Source: Actinomadura sp. KC216 (GTDB lineage Bacteria; Actinomycetota; Actinomycetes; Streptosporangiales; Streptosporangiaceae). From it: a stretch of 56,418 nucleotides of DNA. The first letter of the stretch is position 1. Every line of letters begins with the position of its first letter. This document shows, one piece after another, positions 46,658-55,454 of this stretch. The notes below the pieces were generated by a model, which was given only the letters and a program-made list of their open reading frames with translations, was not told the origin of the DNA and ran no database searches. Made by a program: the position numbers and the translations under genes. Where the stretch lies: the NCBI RefSeq assembly GCF_004348535.1, contig NZ_SMJX01000014.1, positions 1 through 56,418 of the forward strand, read 5' to 3'.

Positions 46658-47469
46658 CGTCCGCCCTTCCTGTTGCGTTCGGCCCGGGCCGGTCGGTCGG
46701 CGTCCGAGCCGGCGAGACGGCCGCCGAGCCGATCGGAGCCGACCGCCGCGTCCGCCGATGCCGTGCCGGTCCCGAGGTACCGCTGCTTGATGACCGGCCA
46801 GTCGCTCCGCGCACCGGCGCCCCTCCACTCGACCCGGCCGTTCACCAGCACGACGAGGGCGTCGACGTTGCCGAGCACCATCTCGACGAACTGCTCGGTG
46901 ATGACGGCGGTGACCCGCATCTCGCGGCAGGTCCGCACGAGGTTTCCCACGATCTGCTCGCGCATCGACGGCGACAGGCCCACCGACGGTTCGTCGAGGA
47001 GCATGACCCGGGGCCGCCGGCACAGGACCCGGGCGATGGCCAGGACCTGGCGCTCACCGCCGCTGAGGTGGCCCGCCCGCCGGTCACGCAGCTTCGCGAG
47101 GATCGGAAACGCCTCGTAGCTGCGTTCCAGGGCGCCCCGGGTGGCGGCCCTGCCGAGCCCTGCGCACCCGACGACGAGGTTCTCGTGCACGTTCAGCTCA
47201 TGGAACAGCTCCCGTTCCTGCGGCACGACGCCGACGCCGGACCTGGTGCGGGCCGCCGTGCCGAGACGGTCGATGGACCGGCCGTCGAGGGCGATGTCGC
47301 CCCGGTACCGGGCGCGTCCCGCGACGGCCTCGACCAGCGAGGACTTGCCGGCTCCGTTGGGGCCGACGACGGCGAGGAGCGATCCGCTCGGCACCGTGAG
47401 ATCGACGGCGTGGGTCGCGATGACCGAGCCGTAGGTGACGGTGAGGGATCGAAGCCGCAGCTCTGTCAC
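46654..47469 (-). CDS. Branched-chain-type ABC transporter ATPase (LivF-like)
   Basis: A 271-residue ATPase. Walker A is GPNGAGKSS, the signature LSGGERQVLAIARVL, Walker B RVMLLDEPS. The C-terminal 35 residues are a charged extension not usual for LivF. GTG 47469 is set by GGGGAG six bases upstream, one base from the stop of the LivG-like gene. Works with the adjacent permeases as a Liv-type importer, which by family takes up branched amino acids or small hydrophobic and aromatic acids. Confidence 0.9.
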   Translation of the reverse strand: MTELRLRSLTVTYGSVIATHAVDLTVPSGSLLAVVGPNGAGKSSLVEAVAGRARYRGDIALDGRSIDRLGTAARTRSGVGVVPQERELFHELNVHENLVVGCAGLGRAATRGALERSYEAFPILAKLRDRRAGHLSGGERQVLAIARVLCRRPRVMLLDEPSVGLSPSMREQIVGNLVRTCREMRVTAVITEQFVEMVLGNVDALVVLVNGRVEWRGAGARSDWPVIKQRYLGTGTASADAAVGSDRLGGRLAGSDADRPARAERNRKGGR

Positions 47470-47470
47470 G

Positions 47471-48172
47471 TCATCTCCCCAGGTAGGCGCGTGAGACGGC
47501 GCGGTCCTCGGTGACGTCCTCCGGTGCGCCGGAGAACGCGACACGGCCGTCGTCCAGCACGGTCACGTGATCGGCCACGGCGAGCACCAGCCGGATGTCG
47601 TGTTCGATCAGCAGGACGCCGATGCCCGCCTCGCGCACTCGGAGGATGCTGTCGAGCATCCGGCCGCGGTCCGCCTCGTCCAGCCCCGAGGCGGGCTCGT
47701 CCATCAGCAGGACGCGAGGTGTCCCGGCGAGGGCCCGGACCAGGTCGGTCAGGCGCACGCCCATGAGGTCCAGCCCCGCCGCGCTCCCGGTGCCGATGTC
47801 GGTGAGCAGGGAGTCGACCAGCGCGTCGCAGGCCGGATTGGTGCGGCCCTCGGCGTTGGACGCGGCGCCGGTGAGCACGTGCTGCCGTGCCGTCAGCGTC
47901 CGGAAGACGAGGGGGTGCTGGAACGTCCGCGAGATGCCGAGCCTGGCCGCGTGGTGCGGCGACCGCGGCAGGTAGCGCCTCTCGCCGAGGCTCATCCGTG
48001 CGCCGGCGGACCGCACCTGGCCGGTCACCGCGTTGACGAGCGTGGTCTTACCTGCGCCGTTGGGGCCGATCACGGCGTGGATCCGGTCCGCGGCGATCCG
48101 CATAGAGACGCCGTCCAGGACGGTCGTGCCCGAGAACCGGACGGTCAGGTCGTCGATCGTCAGCTCGCTCAT
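47471..48172 (-). CDS. Branched-chain-type ABC transporter ATPase (LivG-like), odd signature
   Basis: A 233-residue ATPase. Walker A is GPNGAGKTT; ISRTFQHPLVFRTLTARQHV is typical LivG Q-loop sequence; Walker B is RVLLMDEPA. The ABC signature, normally LSYGQ or LPLGxQ, is degenerate: LDLMGVRLTDLVRALAG. The protein is also about 20 residues shorter than usual. It may still work with LivF providing the second intact signature. ATG 48172 overlaps the LivM stop (ATGA). Confidence 0.87.
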   Translation of the reverse strand: MSELTIDDLTVRFSGTTVLDGVSMRIAADRIHAVIGPNGAGKTTLVNAVTGQVRSAGARMSLGERRYLPRSPHHAARLGISRTFQHPLVFRTLTARQHVLTGAASNAEGRTNPACDALVDSLLTDIGTGSAAGLDLMGVRLTDLVRALAGTPRVLLMDEPASGLDEADRGRMLDSILRVREAGIGVLLIEHDIRLVLAVADHVTVLDDGRVAFSGAPEDVTEDRAVSRAYLGR

Positions 48173-49089
48173 TTGAGCACCGTCGTCTTCTTGCCGAGGC
48201 TCAACAGGCCGGCCGGGCACAGGATGAGGATCGCGAGCAGGACGATCCCGTTCACCAGACCGGTATACGTCTGGAGACCGGTGAGAAGCTGCGGGAGGAT
48301 GCTGACGACCGCGGCGCCCAGCACCGGACCGGCCGGGACGTCAAGGCCGCCGAGCCAGGTCACGAACAGCACGCTCAGCATCGCCGCCATCCCGAACTGG
48401 GTCGGGTCGATCACCCCCAGAAGGGGCGCCATCAGGCTCCCGCCGAGCGCGACGAAGGCGTTGCCCAGGGCGAAGGCGTAGAACCGGTAGCGGGCGACGT
48501 CCACCCCGCTGGCCTGCGCCGCCACGCGGGCGTCGCGCACGGCCCTGATCCGCACGCCGAGCCTGGACGCCTTGATCATCGCGTACGTCGCGACGGACGC
48601 GACCGCGAGCACCGCCGCCACCAGGTAGTTGACCTGTTGCGAGGAGAGTCCCCCCACCGCCGGCGCACCCGGGACGGCCAGCCCGTACGGGCCGTTGGTC
48701 AGCGACTTCCACTCCGTCATGATCACCTCGACCAGAAGGACGATCATGAACGACGACATCGCGGCGAAGAAGCCCTCAAGGCGCATCACCGGCACCATCA
48801 CGACCGTCATGACGACGGTGCTGATCAGCGTCCCTCCCACCACCGCGAGCGGCCACGGACCGCCATGCGACTGGACGATCCCGGTGGCGTAGGCGGCGAC
48901 CGACATGCAGGCGGCTCCGTGCAGCACGACGACGCCGCCCATGCCGAGGATGACGTTCGATCCCACCCCGATGACGACCCAGGTGGACGCGAGGGCGATC
49001 AGATACAGCCACAGCGGCGAGCCCGTGAACATGTGGACGACGAGGCACGCGAGCGCCGCCACCGCCACGGCCCAGGAGCGAGCGTTCAT
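48169..49089 (-). CDS. Branched-chain-type ABC transporter permease (LivM-like)
   Basis: A 306-residue membrane protein with about 8-9 hydrophobic helices. It has GSNVILGMGGVVVLHGAACM, the EAA-like loop IRAVRDARVAAQASGVDVAR and LGGLDVPAGPVLGAAVVSIL. ATG 49089 overlaps the stop of the LivH-like gene. Confidence 0.9.
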   Translation of the reverse strand: MNARSWAVAVAALACLVVHMFTGSPLWLYLIALASTWVVIGVGSNVILGMGGVVVLHGAACMSVAAYATGIVQSHGGPWPLAVVGGTLISTVVMTVVMVPVMRLEGFFAAMSSFMIVLLVEVIMTEWKSLTNGPYGLAVPGAPAVGGLSSQQVNYLVAAVLAVASVATYAMIKASRLGVRIRAVRDARVAAQASGVDVARYRFYAFALGNAFVALGGSLMAPLLGVIDPTQFGMAAMLSVLFVTWLGGLDVPAGPVLGAAVVSILPQLLTGLQTYTGLVNGIVLLAILILCPAGLLSLGKKTTVLK

Positions 49090-49961
49090 GCGCGCTCCGC
49101 CTCCGGGCGGCCGAACAGGCCCTGCGGCCGGACGACCAGGACAATGATGATCAGGCCGACCGGGAAGGCGGTGAACGCCAATGGCCCGACCCAGGTCGCG
49201 GCCGCCGTCTGGGTGACCCCGACGGCGAACGCGCCGAGGGCCGAGCCCATCAGGCTCGTCAGCCCGCCTACCGCCACGCCGGCCAGCGCGCCGATCAAGG
49301 GGTTGACCATCATGGCCGGGGCCGGTGAGATGCCGTTCGCCAGCAGGATGCCGGCGAGCCCGGACAACAGGCCGGCGACGCCCCACGAGACCGACCGCAC
49401 GCGGGAGGCGTTGACGCCGACCAGCCCCATCGTCCCGGGACGTTCGGCCACCGCTCTGACGACGGCCCCGGTGGCCGTCCGGTACAACACCAGATAGGCC
49501 ACTATCAGCACCATGGCCGACATCGCGTAGGTGACGAGCGCCGTGTGGCTGAACCTGTTCCCGCCGAGCACCAGGGCCCCGTCCAGAGAGAGGGATGCCG
49601 GCCAGTCGAGCGGGCTGGCGCCGAAGAAGACGTTCAGCACCGCCCGACCGAGTTCCAGGACCAGAATGCTGGCCACGACCACGACTCCCGGCCCATGCGC
49701 CGGCAGCCTCTTGAGCAGCGGCAGGGCGACGAGGAGCTCCATCACCACCGCGATCAGGGCCGCCGCGAGGCAGCCGAGCCCGACCGCCGCGAGCGCGGGC
49801 CAGCCCGCCTGGGCGAGCTTGAGACTCACATAGACCGCGGCGACCGCGAATGTGCCGATGGCGAAATTCACGACCCGCGTCGTGCTGTACATCACCGCGA
49901 CCGCGATGGCCAGCAGGGAGTACTGCGCTCCGACCTGAGCACCGGTGATGAGGACATCCAT
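49086..49961 (-). CDS. Branched-chain-type ABC transporter permease (LivH-like)
   Basis: A 291-residue membrane protein with about 8 helices. It has YSTTRVVNFAIGTFAVAAVY, the cytoplasmic loop VVRAVAERPGTMGLVGVNAS and GLTSLMGSALGAFAVG. It pairs with the LivM-like permease. It starts 40 bases after the binding-protein gene. Confidence 0.9.
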   Translation of the reverse strand: MDVLITGAQVGAQYSLLAIAVAVMYSTTRVVNFAIGTFAVAAVYVSLKLAQAGWPALAAVGLGCLAAALIAVVMELLVALPLLKRLPAHGPGVVVVASILVLELGRAVLNVFFGASPLDWPASLSLDGALVLGGNRFSHTALVTYAMSAMVLIVAYLVLYRTATGAVVRAVAERPGTMGLVGVNASRVRSVSWGVAGLLSGLAGILLANGISPAPAMMVNPLIGALAGVAVGGLTSLMGSALGAFAVGVTQTAAATWVGPLAFTAFPVGLIIIVLVVRPQGLFGRPEAERA

Positions 49962-50001
49962 CGCGACTCCAGTTCGTTCCGGGGGCTCTGCCTGCGAAGC
50001 G

Positions 50002-51201
50002 CTATTCGCCCTTGGCGGCCAAGGTCGCGGAGCCGTACAACCCGTTCGCGCCGGGCACTTCGTTGTCCTGATAGGTCAGCACCGTCACGGCCGTCGCTCC
50101 GGCGTGCTGATCACGGGAGAAGGAGTAGGGGAAGTACAGCCCCAGGTCGACGCGCGACATCTTCGTGGCGAGCGACTTCTGGACCGACTCGCGAGAGACG
50201 TCGCCGCCCGCGCGCTTCATCGCTTCCGCGAGCAGCATCACGCCCGCGTATCCCTGAAGGTTGCCGTTGTCCGGCCAGGCCCCGTACTTCTTCTTGAAGT
50301 CGTTGGCGAACTCGGCCATCCGCGGGCTCTTGGAGTCCCCGGCGATCAGCGTCGGCCACATGGCCGACGACGTGAAGCCCTTGAGCGTCCCGGCCTTGGC
50401 CAGCGCGGTGATGGTCGCCCGCAGCATGCCGCCGTTGAAGCTGACGAACTTCGTCGTGATGCCGGCCTGCTGCGCGGCTTTGAGCAGGGGAGGCAGGTCG
50501 TAGACGACCACCAGAGTGACCTCGGGGGCCAGCGCCTTGAGCTTGCGCAACTGCACACCGTAATCGCTGGCCGTCAGCGGGATCTCGATACGGCCCGCGA
50601 GGAGATCGCTCTTTCCGTTCTCGTCCAGCCACGCCTCGACGCCATCGGCGGACGCCTTGCCGTACGGGTTCCCCACGTGGACGACCGCGATGCTCGACGG
50701 CCGCAGGTTCTCGACCACTGAGCGGGTCAGCCCGGCGGCTTCGTAGTCAGCCGGGACGTTCGACATCCAGGTGTACTCGCCCACGGGTTTGTGGATCTCC
50801 GAGGCCGTGGCCTGGGAGACCATGGTGGGGAGCTTCGCCTGATCCACCAGCGGCTTCGCCGCGAGAGCGGCGGGGCTGCAGGTGAACCCGGTGAGTGCGA
50901 CGACGCCACGGTCACCCATGAAACGGCGAACGTTGGCGAGCGTGGTGGCCGTATCGCATTTGTCGTCCCGGACCTCCAACTCGAGCTCGCGGCCGTTGAC
51001 GCCGCCCTCGCGATTGATCTTCTCGATCGCCAGGACCGCGCCGTCACGGCCCGTCTCACCGAAGAATCCGGCGGGTCCGCTGAGGTCGAGCGACGCGCCG
51101 ATCTTGATCGAGTCCGAACCGCCGGACGCGGCCACGCCGCAACCGGACGCCAGCACCAACGCCGCTGCGACCGCCGCACTGCCGGCACAGCGCCCGCTCA
51201 T
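50002..51201 (-). CDS. Liv-type substrate-binding lipoprotein
   Basis: A 399-residue type I periplasmic-binding-fold protein. The signal peptide ends in lipobox LASGC (Cys at about residue 21), so it is membrane-anchored outside the cell. Then IKIGASLDLSGPAGFFGETG, INREGGVNGRELELEVRDDK, NVRRFMGDRGVVALTG and YAGVMLLAEAMKRAGGDVSR. It delivers the substrate to the LivHMGF-like complex. ATG 51201 overlaps the EthD stop by 4 bases. Confidence 0.9.
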   Translation of the reverse strand: MSGRCAGSAAVAAALVLASGCGVAASGGSDSIKIGASLDLSGPAGFFGETGRDGAVLAIEKINREGGVNGRELELEVRDDKCDTATTLANVRRFMGDRGVVALTGFTCSPAALAAKPLVDQAKLPTMVSQATASEIHKPVGEYTWMSNVPADYEAAGLTRSVVENLRPSSIAVVHVGNPYGKASADGVEAWLDENGKSDLLAGRIEIPLTASDYGVQLRKLKALAPEVTLVVVYDLPPLLKAAQQAGITTKFVSFNGGMLRATITALAKAGTLKGFTSSAMWPTLIAGDSKSPRMAEFANDFKKKYGAWPDNGNLQGYAGVMLLAEAMKRAGGDVSRESVQKSLATKMSRVDLGLYFPYSFSRDQHAGATAVTVLTYQDNEVPGANGLYGSATLAAKGE

Positions 51202-51548
51202 GCCGAGGTTCCCGCGGTGCCGGGCCCGGGAAAGACCTCGTTCTCGTTGACGATCATCCAGGTGCTGCTGCTCATGTCTGCGAAGTTCAGCTCGTCGGCC
51301 CGGAGCTCGTCGGCTCGCGAACCCTCGAACGATCGCCGGATGGCGTCCATGTCGTCGAACCACAGCTCGGCGACGCCGTCGTACTCCCACGCCTTGGAAC
51401 GAACCCGCACGCCGACGTTCTGGATGTAGCGGCGGCACTCGGGCAGCGACCGCGTCACGACCTCCGAATGAACCGTCTTCCAGTGCTCACGGCACTCCTC
51501 GTACGGCTTGTCGTCCCGGAACTTGAACATCGCGATGATCTTGGGCAT
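51198..51548 (-). CDS. EthD-domain protein, first gene of the catabolic operon
   Basis: A 116-residue EthD-like protein (KIIAMFKFRDDKPYEECREH, VTRSLPECRRYIQNVGV, YDGVAELWFDDMDAI). It is the first gene after the promoter at about 51,615-51,642, with AGGAGAGGA before its ATG. Related to the EthD pair in 43405-44070. Catalytic role uncertain; family members are needed for ether or ring degradation in some actinobacteria. Confidence 0.82.
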   Translation of the reverse strand: MPKIIAMFKFRDDKPYEECREHWKTVHSEVVTRSLPECRRYIQNVGVRVRSKAWEYDGVAELWFDDMDAIRRSFEGSRADELRADELNFADMSSSTWMIVNENEVFPGPGTAGTSA

Positions 51549-51581
51549 CGGGGTCCTCTCCTGCGTACGAGCGGCGCCTTC

Positions 51582-51591
51582 ACTTCGAAGT
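51582..51591. promoter_or_regulatory. Palindromic operator candidate
   Basis: ACTTCGAAGT is a perfect 10-bp palindrome between the predicted transcription start and the first gene of the catabolic operon, flanked by further CTTC/GAAG half-sites. A repressor bound here would block the operon. Confidence 0.4.
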
Positions 51592-51614
51592 CGAAGTTGA
51601 GACCATGTTCAAGT

Positions 51615-51642
51615 ACTATAGTTACGCCGATCACGCTGTCAA
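51615..51642 (-). promoter_or_regulatory. Sigma70-type promoter of the catabolic operon
   Basis: On the minus strand TTGACA (51642-51637), a 16-base spacer and TATAGT (51620-51615) form a near-consensus housekeeping promoter, pointing into the EthD-Liv operon about 65 bases before its first ATG. Confidence 0.65.
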
Positions 51643-51853
51643 GCGTCCCCCTATGTTTAGAAGGCCTTCTAGCCCACACAGCAGCCTGATCGAGCGCTCA
51701 AGAGGCCATACACCCCCGAATAGATTGTGAGGCGACGCCAGCGGGGCGACCCAAACACACGCCGCATCCAGCAACATGCCCGGCCGGCCCTGGCTCCCGC
51801 CGAGCAGATCCTGGTAGATGACAGCGTTGCCGCTGGTCTTCGGCTTAGCAGGC

Positions 51854-52227
51854 TCAGCCTGCGGGGTGCCGCCCGCCCGACAGTTCGAACACCTTGGCGT
51901 TCGCCGTCCGGCGGCCCGGCAGGTCCGTGACCCGCTTGGCCGGTGCCGCCTTCGCGCTGGACGGCATCAGGTCATTGCGCGGCATGCCTTCGGCCTTCAG
52001 CTCGCGCAACTCGGGTCCGTCATCACCGAAAAGACCCTTGAAGCGGTCCCAGGCGTTTCGCTTGCTCTCCGGTTTCCACCCGTCCCCAGGCTCGGACGCC
52101 TCAGCATCGGCCGGGGCTGCGCGGCTCTGACCGGCGGCGCCAGCGCCAGAACCACGACGGAATTCCTGCTAGAAGCCTGCGAAAGCTGCTCACCTAAAGG
52201 TCCCTCCTCACCGGCCGCTGACGGCAC
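51854..52227 (-). pseudogene. Remnant of the N-terminus of an RHS-type secreted protein
   Basis: The minus strand reads ASEPGDGWKPESKRNAWDRF, KGLFGDDGPELRELKAEGMP, then RVTDLPGRRTANAKVFELSG before a stop at 51854. Actinobacterial RHS/polymorphic toxin proteins begin with a signal peptide and a similar stretch. A hydrophobic signal-like piece (VVVLALAPPVRAAQP) lies just upstream in another frame. Only the first part remains. Confidence 0.4.
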
Positions 52228-52815
52228 GACGTTCGACAGCCGCTACCCGGAGAAACGCACAGCAAGGCACGATCTCCGGGCAGCATGAACGCCCGCACGA
52301 AGACCTTGAGTTCAGACACGACGGCACCACCGCAACGGCGCCAAAACGATCAACGAGAAGACAGCGAAATCACCGCTCAACAGGCAATCAGGAACTGCCG
52401 AGGGAGCTCATACAACCTCCAATAGGCCAATGAAGGGCGTGCTCCCCCGGGCACATCACAACGTCACCGACAGCGGCGACTCCCGGTGGAGTCGAAGCAC
52501 GGCCAGCTCGTCTTTATCAACCCCAGCCACCAGGGACTCCGACATCGGCCACCGTGATCGCGCGATCGTCTGCCTAAGTAGGCGGACCTCATGAGCGTCA
52601 CATCGATTCTGAAAGATTTCTTGAGCGGGGCGCTGACGGGGGCAAAACAGAGCAGGCCATAAGCGGCGACCCCAACCCCCGCCTCCTACGCTATCTGCGG
52701 GCATTCGTCCGACCGACGCCGAAGAAATCGCCTCAGGACCCGTTGCTAATCCGGTGATCTTCAGGCGGTTATTGTTCTGTTCGCGAGGCGACAGCAGCGT
52801 CCTCAGGGCTTGGCG
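52228..52815. other. Stretch without a recognisable gene
   Basis: Lower-GC, non-coding in appearance. A short minus-strand frame (52456-52704) has a reasonable C-terminal stretch (ESLVAGVDKDELAVLRLHRE) but no family or start signal is recognised. Confidence 0.4.
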
Positions 52816-53220
52816 TCACCGCGTGAACGTCTTGGCGAAGATGATGCCTTGTCGCTGGTAGCCCATCTGAGCCTCGTAGAACGGGACGGATACGGGACGG
52901 GCGGCGAAGGCTTCGAGGGTGAGCAGCTGAGCACCGCGTTCGCGGCCCCACTGCTCAACCGCTTTCATCAACGCGGTGCCCGCTCCGCCACGCCAGTGAC
53001 GGCGCTGCACCGCGAGCGCGTTGACGAACACCCGGGGCAAGCCAACATCTCGGGTCACCTGCCGGTCGGCCTCCTCGTGCGGGGACAGGAAGGCGGCATG
53101 GACGAAGCCAACCTCATCGCCGTCGCGGTCACCCACGCGGACGAACGTGTCTTCCCCGGCGTTGAGCAACTTGGTCGTTGTCTGCTCGGCGGCTCCGAAA
53201 CGGGCGGTACGGAACGGCAT
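52816..53220 (-). CDS. GNAT-family N-acetyltransferase, possibly N-truncated
   Basis: A 134-residue GNAT protein. Acetyl-CoA-binding motif A is NALAVQRRHWRGGAGTALMK; then VEQWGRERGAQLLTL and VPFYEAQMGYQRQGIIFAKT. Relatives usually have 30-40 more N-terminal residues. No ribosome-binding site precedes ATG 53220, and a fragment of another gene lies immediately upstream, so the 5' end may be lost. Substrate unknown. Confidence 0.7.
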   Translation of the reverse strand: MPFRTARFGAAEQTTTKLLNAGEDTFVRVGDRDGDEVGFVHAAFLSPHEEADRQVTRDVGLPRVFVNALAVQRRHWRGGAGTALMKAVEQWGRERGAQLLTLEAFAARPVSVPFYEAQMGYQRQGIIFAKTFTR

Positions 53221-53244
53221 GTACCGGCACGATGATGCTGCTGC

Positions 53245-53359
53245 TTACAGGAGGGTGTTCGCTTCGGTGATCTTCTCCAGTGCCGGGGTGACGACGTGCC
53301 GTTCGGCAGCGAGTCTGGCCTGAGCGCCATACTCCAGCCCCAAGGCGGCATCAGCGCAG
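53245..53359 (-). pseudogene. Glycerol dehydrogenase (GldA-like) fragment
   Basis: About 37 codons (LEYGAQARLAAERHVVTPAL followed by EKITEANTLL) match the internal segment of iron-containing glycerol dehydrogenases that normally continues LSGxGFESGG. Here a stop follows at once. Both ends are lost. Confidence 0.5.
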
Positions 53360-53389
53360 ACAGCCCTCTGGCACCCACGGCCGTCGTCG

Positions 53390-53814
53390 AGATCGACCGC
53401 AAGGCCACCAAACGGCGTGGTCTCGCTCGGACGCACCCCCGTCGCGTTGGGCAGGGACCTGATCGGCAAGCACGTCACCCTGCGCATGTACGGCGGCATC
53501 GTGTATGCCATCCACGCCGGGCTCCTGGTCAAAACCCTTCCCGCCCCGATCCTGCGCGAGCTACGCGCCAAGCTCACCGGCGCGCGGACCTCCACCACGC
53601 CACTGCCTCCGCCCCCGTCCCAGCCCCGACAGGCCATCCGGCGCATCGGAGCCGACGACACCTTCGCCATCGCCCGCCAGACACTCCGGCCAGGGATCGC
53701 CCACGCAGGCAAACCGTCACCGTGATCATCGAGGAGACCTGCTTACGCGTCCTCGACGGAGACGTCGAGATCTCCACCCACCCCGCAAAGGCGACCCCGT
53801 CACCCGCTACATAA
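53390..53814 (+). pseudogene. IS481-family transposase C-terminal remnant
   Basis: The reading VTLRMYGGIVYAIHAGLLVK, TLPAPILRELRAKLTGART, PLPPPP and ARQTLRPGIAHAGK corresponds to the C-terminal tail common in actinobacterial IS481 transposases. VTVIIEETCLRVLDGDVEIS follows after a frameshift near 53,715. The DDE catalytic core and terminal repeats are absent. Confidence 0.65.
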
Positions 53815-53954
53815 CCGACTCCCGCTAAAGTCATTGGAGCGCTGAGGCACCGCAGCACGCTACGCCGCGCACAGCCTCACTCGCCATCGCCTGACGGTAG
53901 TGCGGTCCCCGCGAACTCGGATGGTCTCGGACCGCATTTTTTGGAACGCCGTTG

Positions 53955-54701
53955 TCAGCTCCAGCCGCGTTGGGCGGCGAGTTTTCCGGCTTGGAAGCGA
54001 CTTGTGGTGCCGAGCAGGGCGAGTAATTCGCCGACGCGCCGGGTGTAGGTGCGTGGCGACAGGTTGAGGCGCGCGGCGGCTGCTTGGTCGGTGAGGCCTT
54101 CGCTGAGGGCGGCCAGGACGGGGGCGAGGTGAGTCGGCAACTCGTGGGGGTCGTGGTCTGCGGTGGGGTCGGCTCCGGTGGCCCACCAGTGCTCATGCAC
54201 GTTGACCAGCGCGTTCACAACGACAGGGTCGCGGACAACGAGCATGCCGTTGTAGAACACGTTCATGTCGAGCGGGACCAGCGCGACCGTGCGGTCCAGC
54301 ACGGCAAGACGGAGCGGGATCTGCGGGATCACTCGCGCCGTCCCGCCGTCGTTCCATTGGATGGTTCCAAGGCCGGCGTCCCTGGCCAGTCCCTGCGGAG
54401 AGGTGATCTGGCGGACGGTGGGGATCTGCGCGACCGTCCGGCGAACGCAACCGGCCGCGTGCAGAAGCATCCGCTCGGGCACACCCTGGTCAAGGCAGCC
54501 CGATGGATCGTCGAAGGTCAGCAGTTCGTTCCGGGCCGCATCTGACAGCCGGGCCACTATTGGCCCCACCTTGGGTGCGTCCACGCGCTGGGCCGGCGGG
54601 CGGACCCCCCGCGCCGAGTAGTACGCCGATTCCTCCAATGCCTGGCCGACCGCTTCGCGCACCTGCGTCCGTCGTAGCTCGGGAACGTTCGGCTTCGGCA
54701 T
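53955..54701 (-). CDS. LuxR-type HTH regulator
   Basis: A 248-residue regulator. The C-terminal HTH reads LAALSEGLTDQAAAARLNLS followed by PRTYTRRVGELLALLG. The N-terminal part (LLTFDDP, IPQIPLRLAVLDRTVALVPL) resembles the PLD-like/TrmB-like sensor region of an actinobacterial LuxR subfamily of unknown ligand. ATG 54701 follows GAAAGGG. No receiver domain. Target unknown. Confidence 0.75.
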   Translation of the reverse strand: MPKPNVPELRRTQVREAVGQALEESAYYSARGVRPPAQRVDAPKVGPIVARLSDAARNELLTFDDPSGCLDQGVPERMLLHAAGCVRRTVAQIPTVRQITSPQGLARDAGLGTIQWNDGGTARVIPQIPLRLAVLDRTVALVPLDMNVFYNGMLVVRDPVVVNALVNVHEHWWATGADPTADHDPHELPTHLAPVLAALSEGLTDQAAAARLNLSPRTYTRRVGELLALLGTTSRFQAGKLAAQRGWS

Positions 54702-54923
54702 CTCATGCCCTTTCGTCCAGCCCCGGCGGCGGAGGGCCTGGCTCGTTGGTTCCTCCCTCAACCAATGGCTAGTTTACGCCACGCATTTGATCGACTTCGA
54801 GGTGTAGTCAAGACTCGCGCCTTGAGCAGCAACCGAATGGGCCAGTCACGTTGAGGAGCTGGTCGTTCCGATGTGGATGGGCTGCGCAGTGGCCGGAGAG
54901 CCACCTTCGAGACAGGAGTGCAT

Positions 54924-55454
54924 ATGAGGAAACAACGCTCGTTGACCAGGGCAGCGTCCATAACGGCGCTGGGTCTGCTCGCGGCGGTCCCGTTGGACGC
55001 GAGCGGCCAAGCTGCCTCCGCCGTCGGCGGCGGCTCGGTGAGCCGGTCGGCCCCAGCGGAGGCACCAGCCGGGAGCGTCCCGCCCGGCGCGTCGCCATCG
55101 GCCCGGCAGGGCGTCCGCGTCGTGGTCGCGCAGTGGGCGCAACCCTACCTGCACGTCCGGGACAGTCCGGGCTGGCCGGGCGGCTATCCGGGCAAGATAA
55201 TCGGCACGATGCGGTCCGGGGCCGCCGCAATAGCCATCTGCACGACCGAGGGCGCCGAAATAACCGCCTTCAACGGCAGGACCGGCTCGATCTGGTCAAG
55301 CTCAGGGGCGGCGGCGCCTGGCTATGGGACCACGGGCTCAACCCCCCACGAGATCCTGCCCCCGTGCGTCGGCGGGTGCAGAAGCAAAACCGACCGCGCC
55401 ACAAGCGCCACGACTGTCCGGAACGATTGCCAAGCCCGCGAGGAGGGCCGATGA
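54924..55454 (+). CDS. Secreted SH3-like protein with internal frame disruption
   Basis: Up to 176 residues. GGAG precedes ATG 54924. The signal peptide reads MRKQRSLTRAASITALGLLA with cleavage near ASGQAASA. A bacterial SH3-like domain follows (WAQPYLHVRDSPG, IGTMRSGA). At about 55,290-55,345 the frame gives SSSGAAAPGYGTTG while the next frame gives LVKLRGGGAWLWDHGLN, the conserved SH3 ending (compare the neighbour's VKIRYGWEGHAWLWGGGLN). The original frame then resumes with HEILPPCVGG. Two compensating indels are implied, either real or sequence errors. Duplicate of the next gene. Confidence 0.6.
   Translation: MRKQRSLTRAASITALGLLAAVPLDASGQAASAVGGGSVSRSAPAEAPAGSVPPGASPSARQGVRVVVAQWAQPYLHVRDSPGWPGGYPGKIIGTMRSGAAAIAICTTEGAEITAFNGRTGSIWSSSGAAAPGYGTTGSTPHEILPPCVGGCRSKTDRATSATTVRNDCQAREEGR

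Noticed and set aside
52456..52704. 82-residue minus-strand frame
   Set aside because: No family, start signal or conserved context; may be a remnant but cannot be supported.
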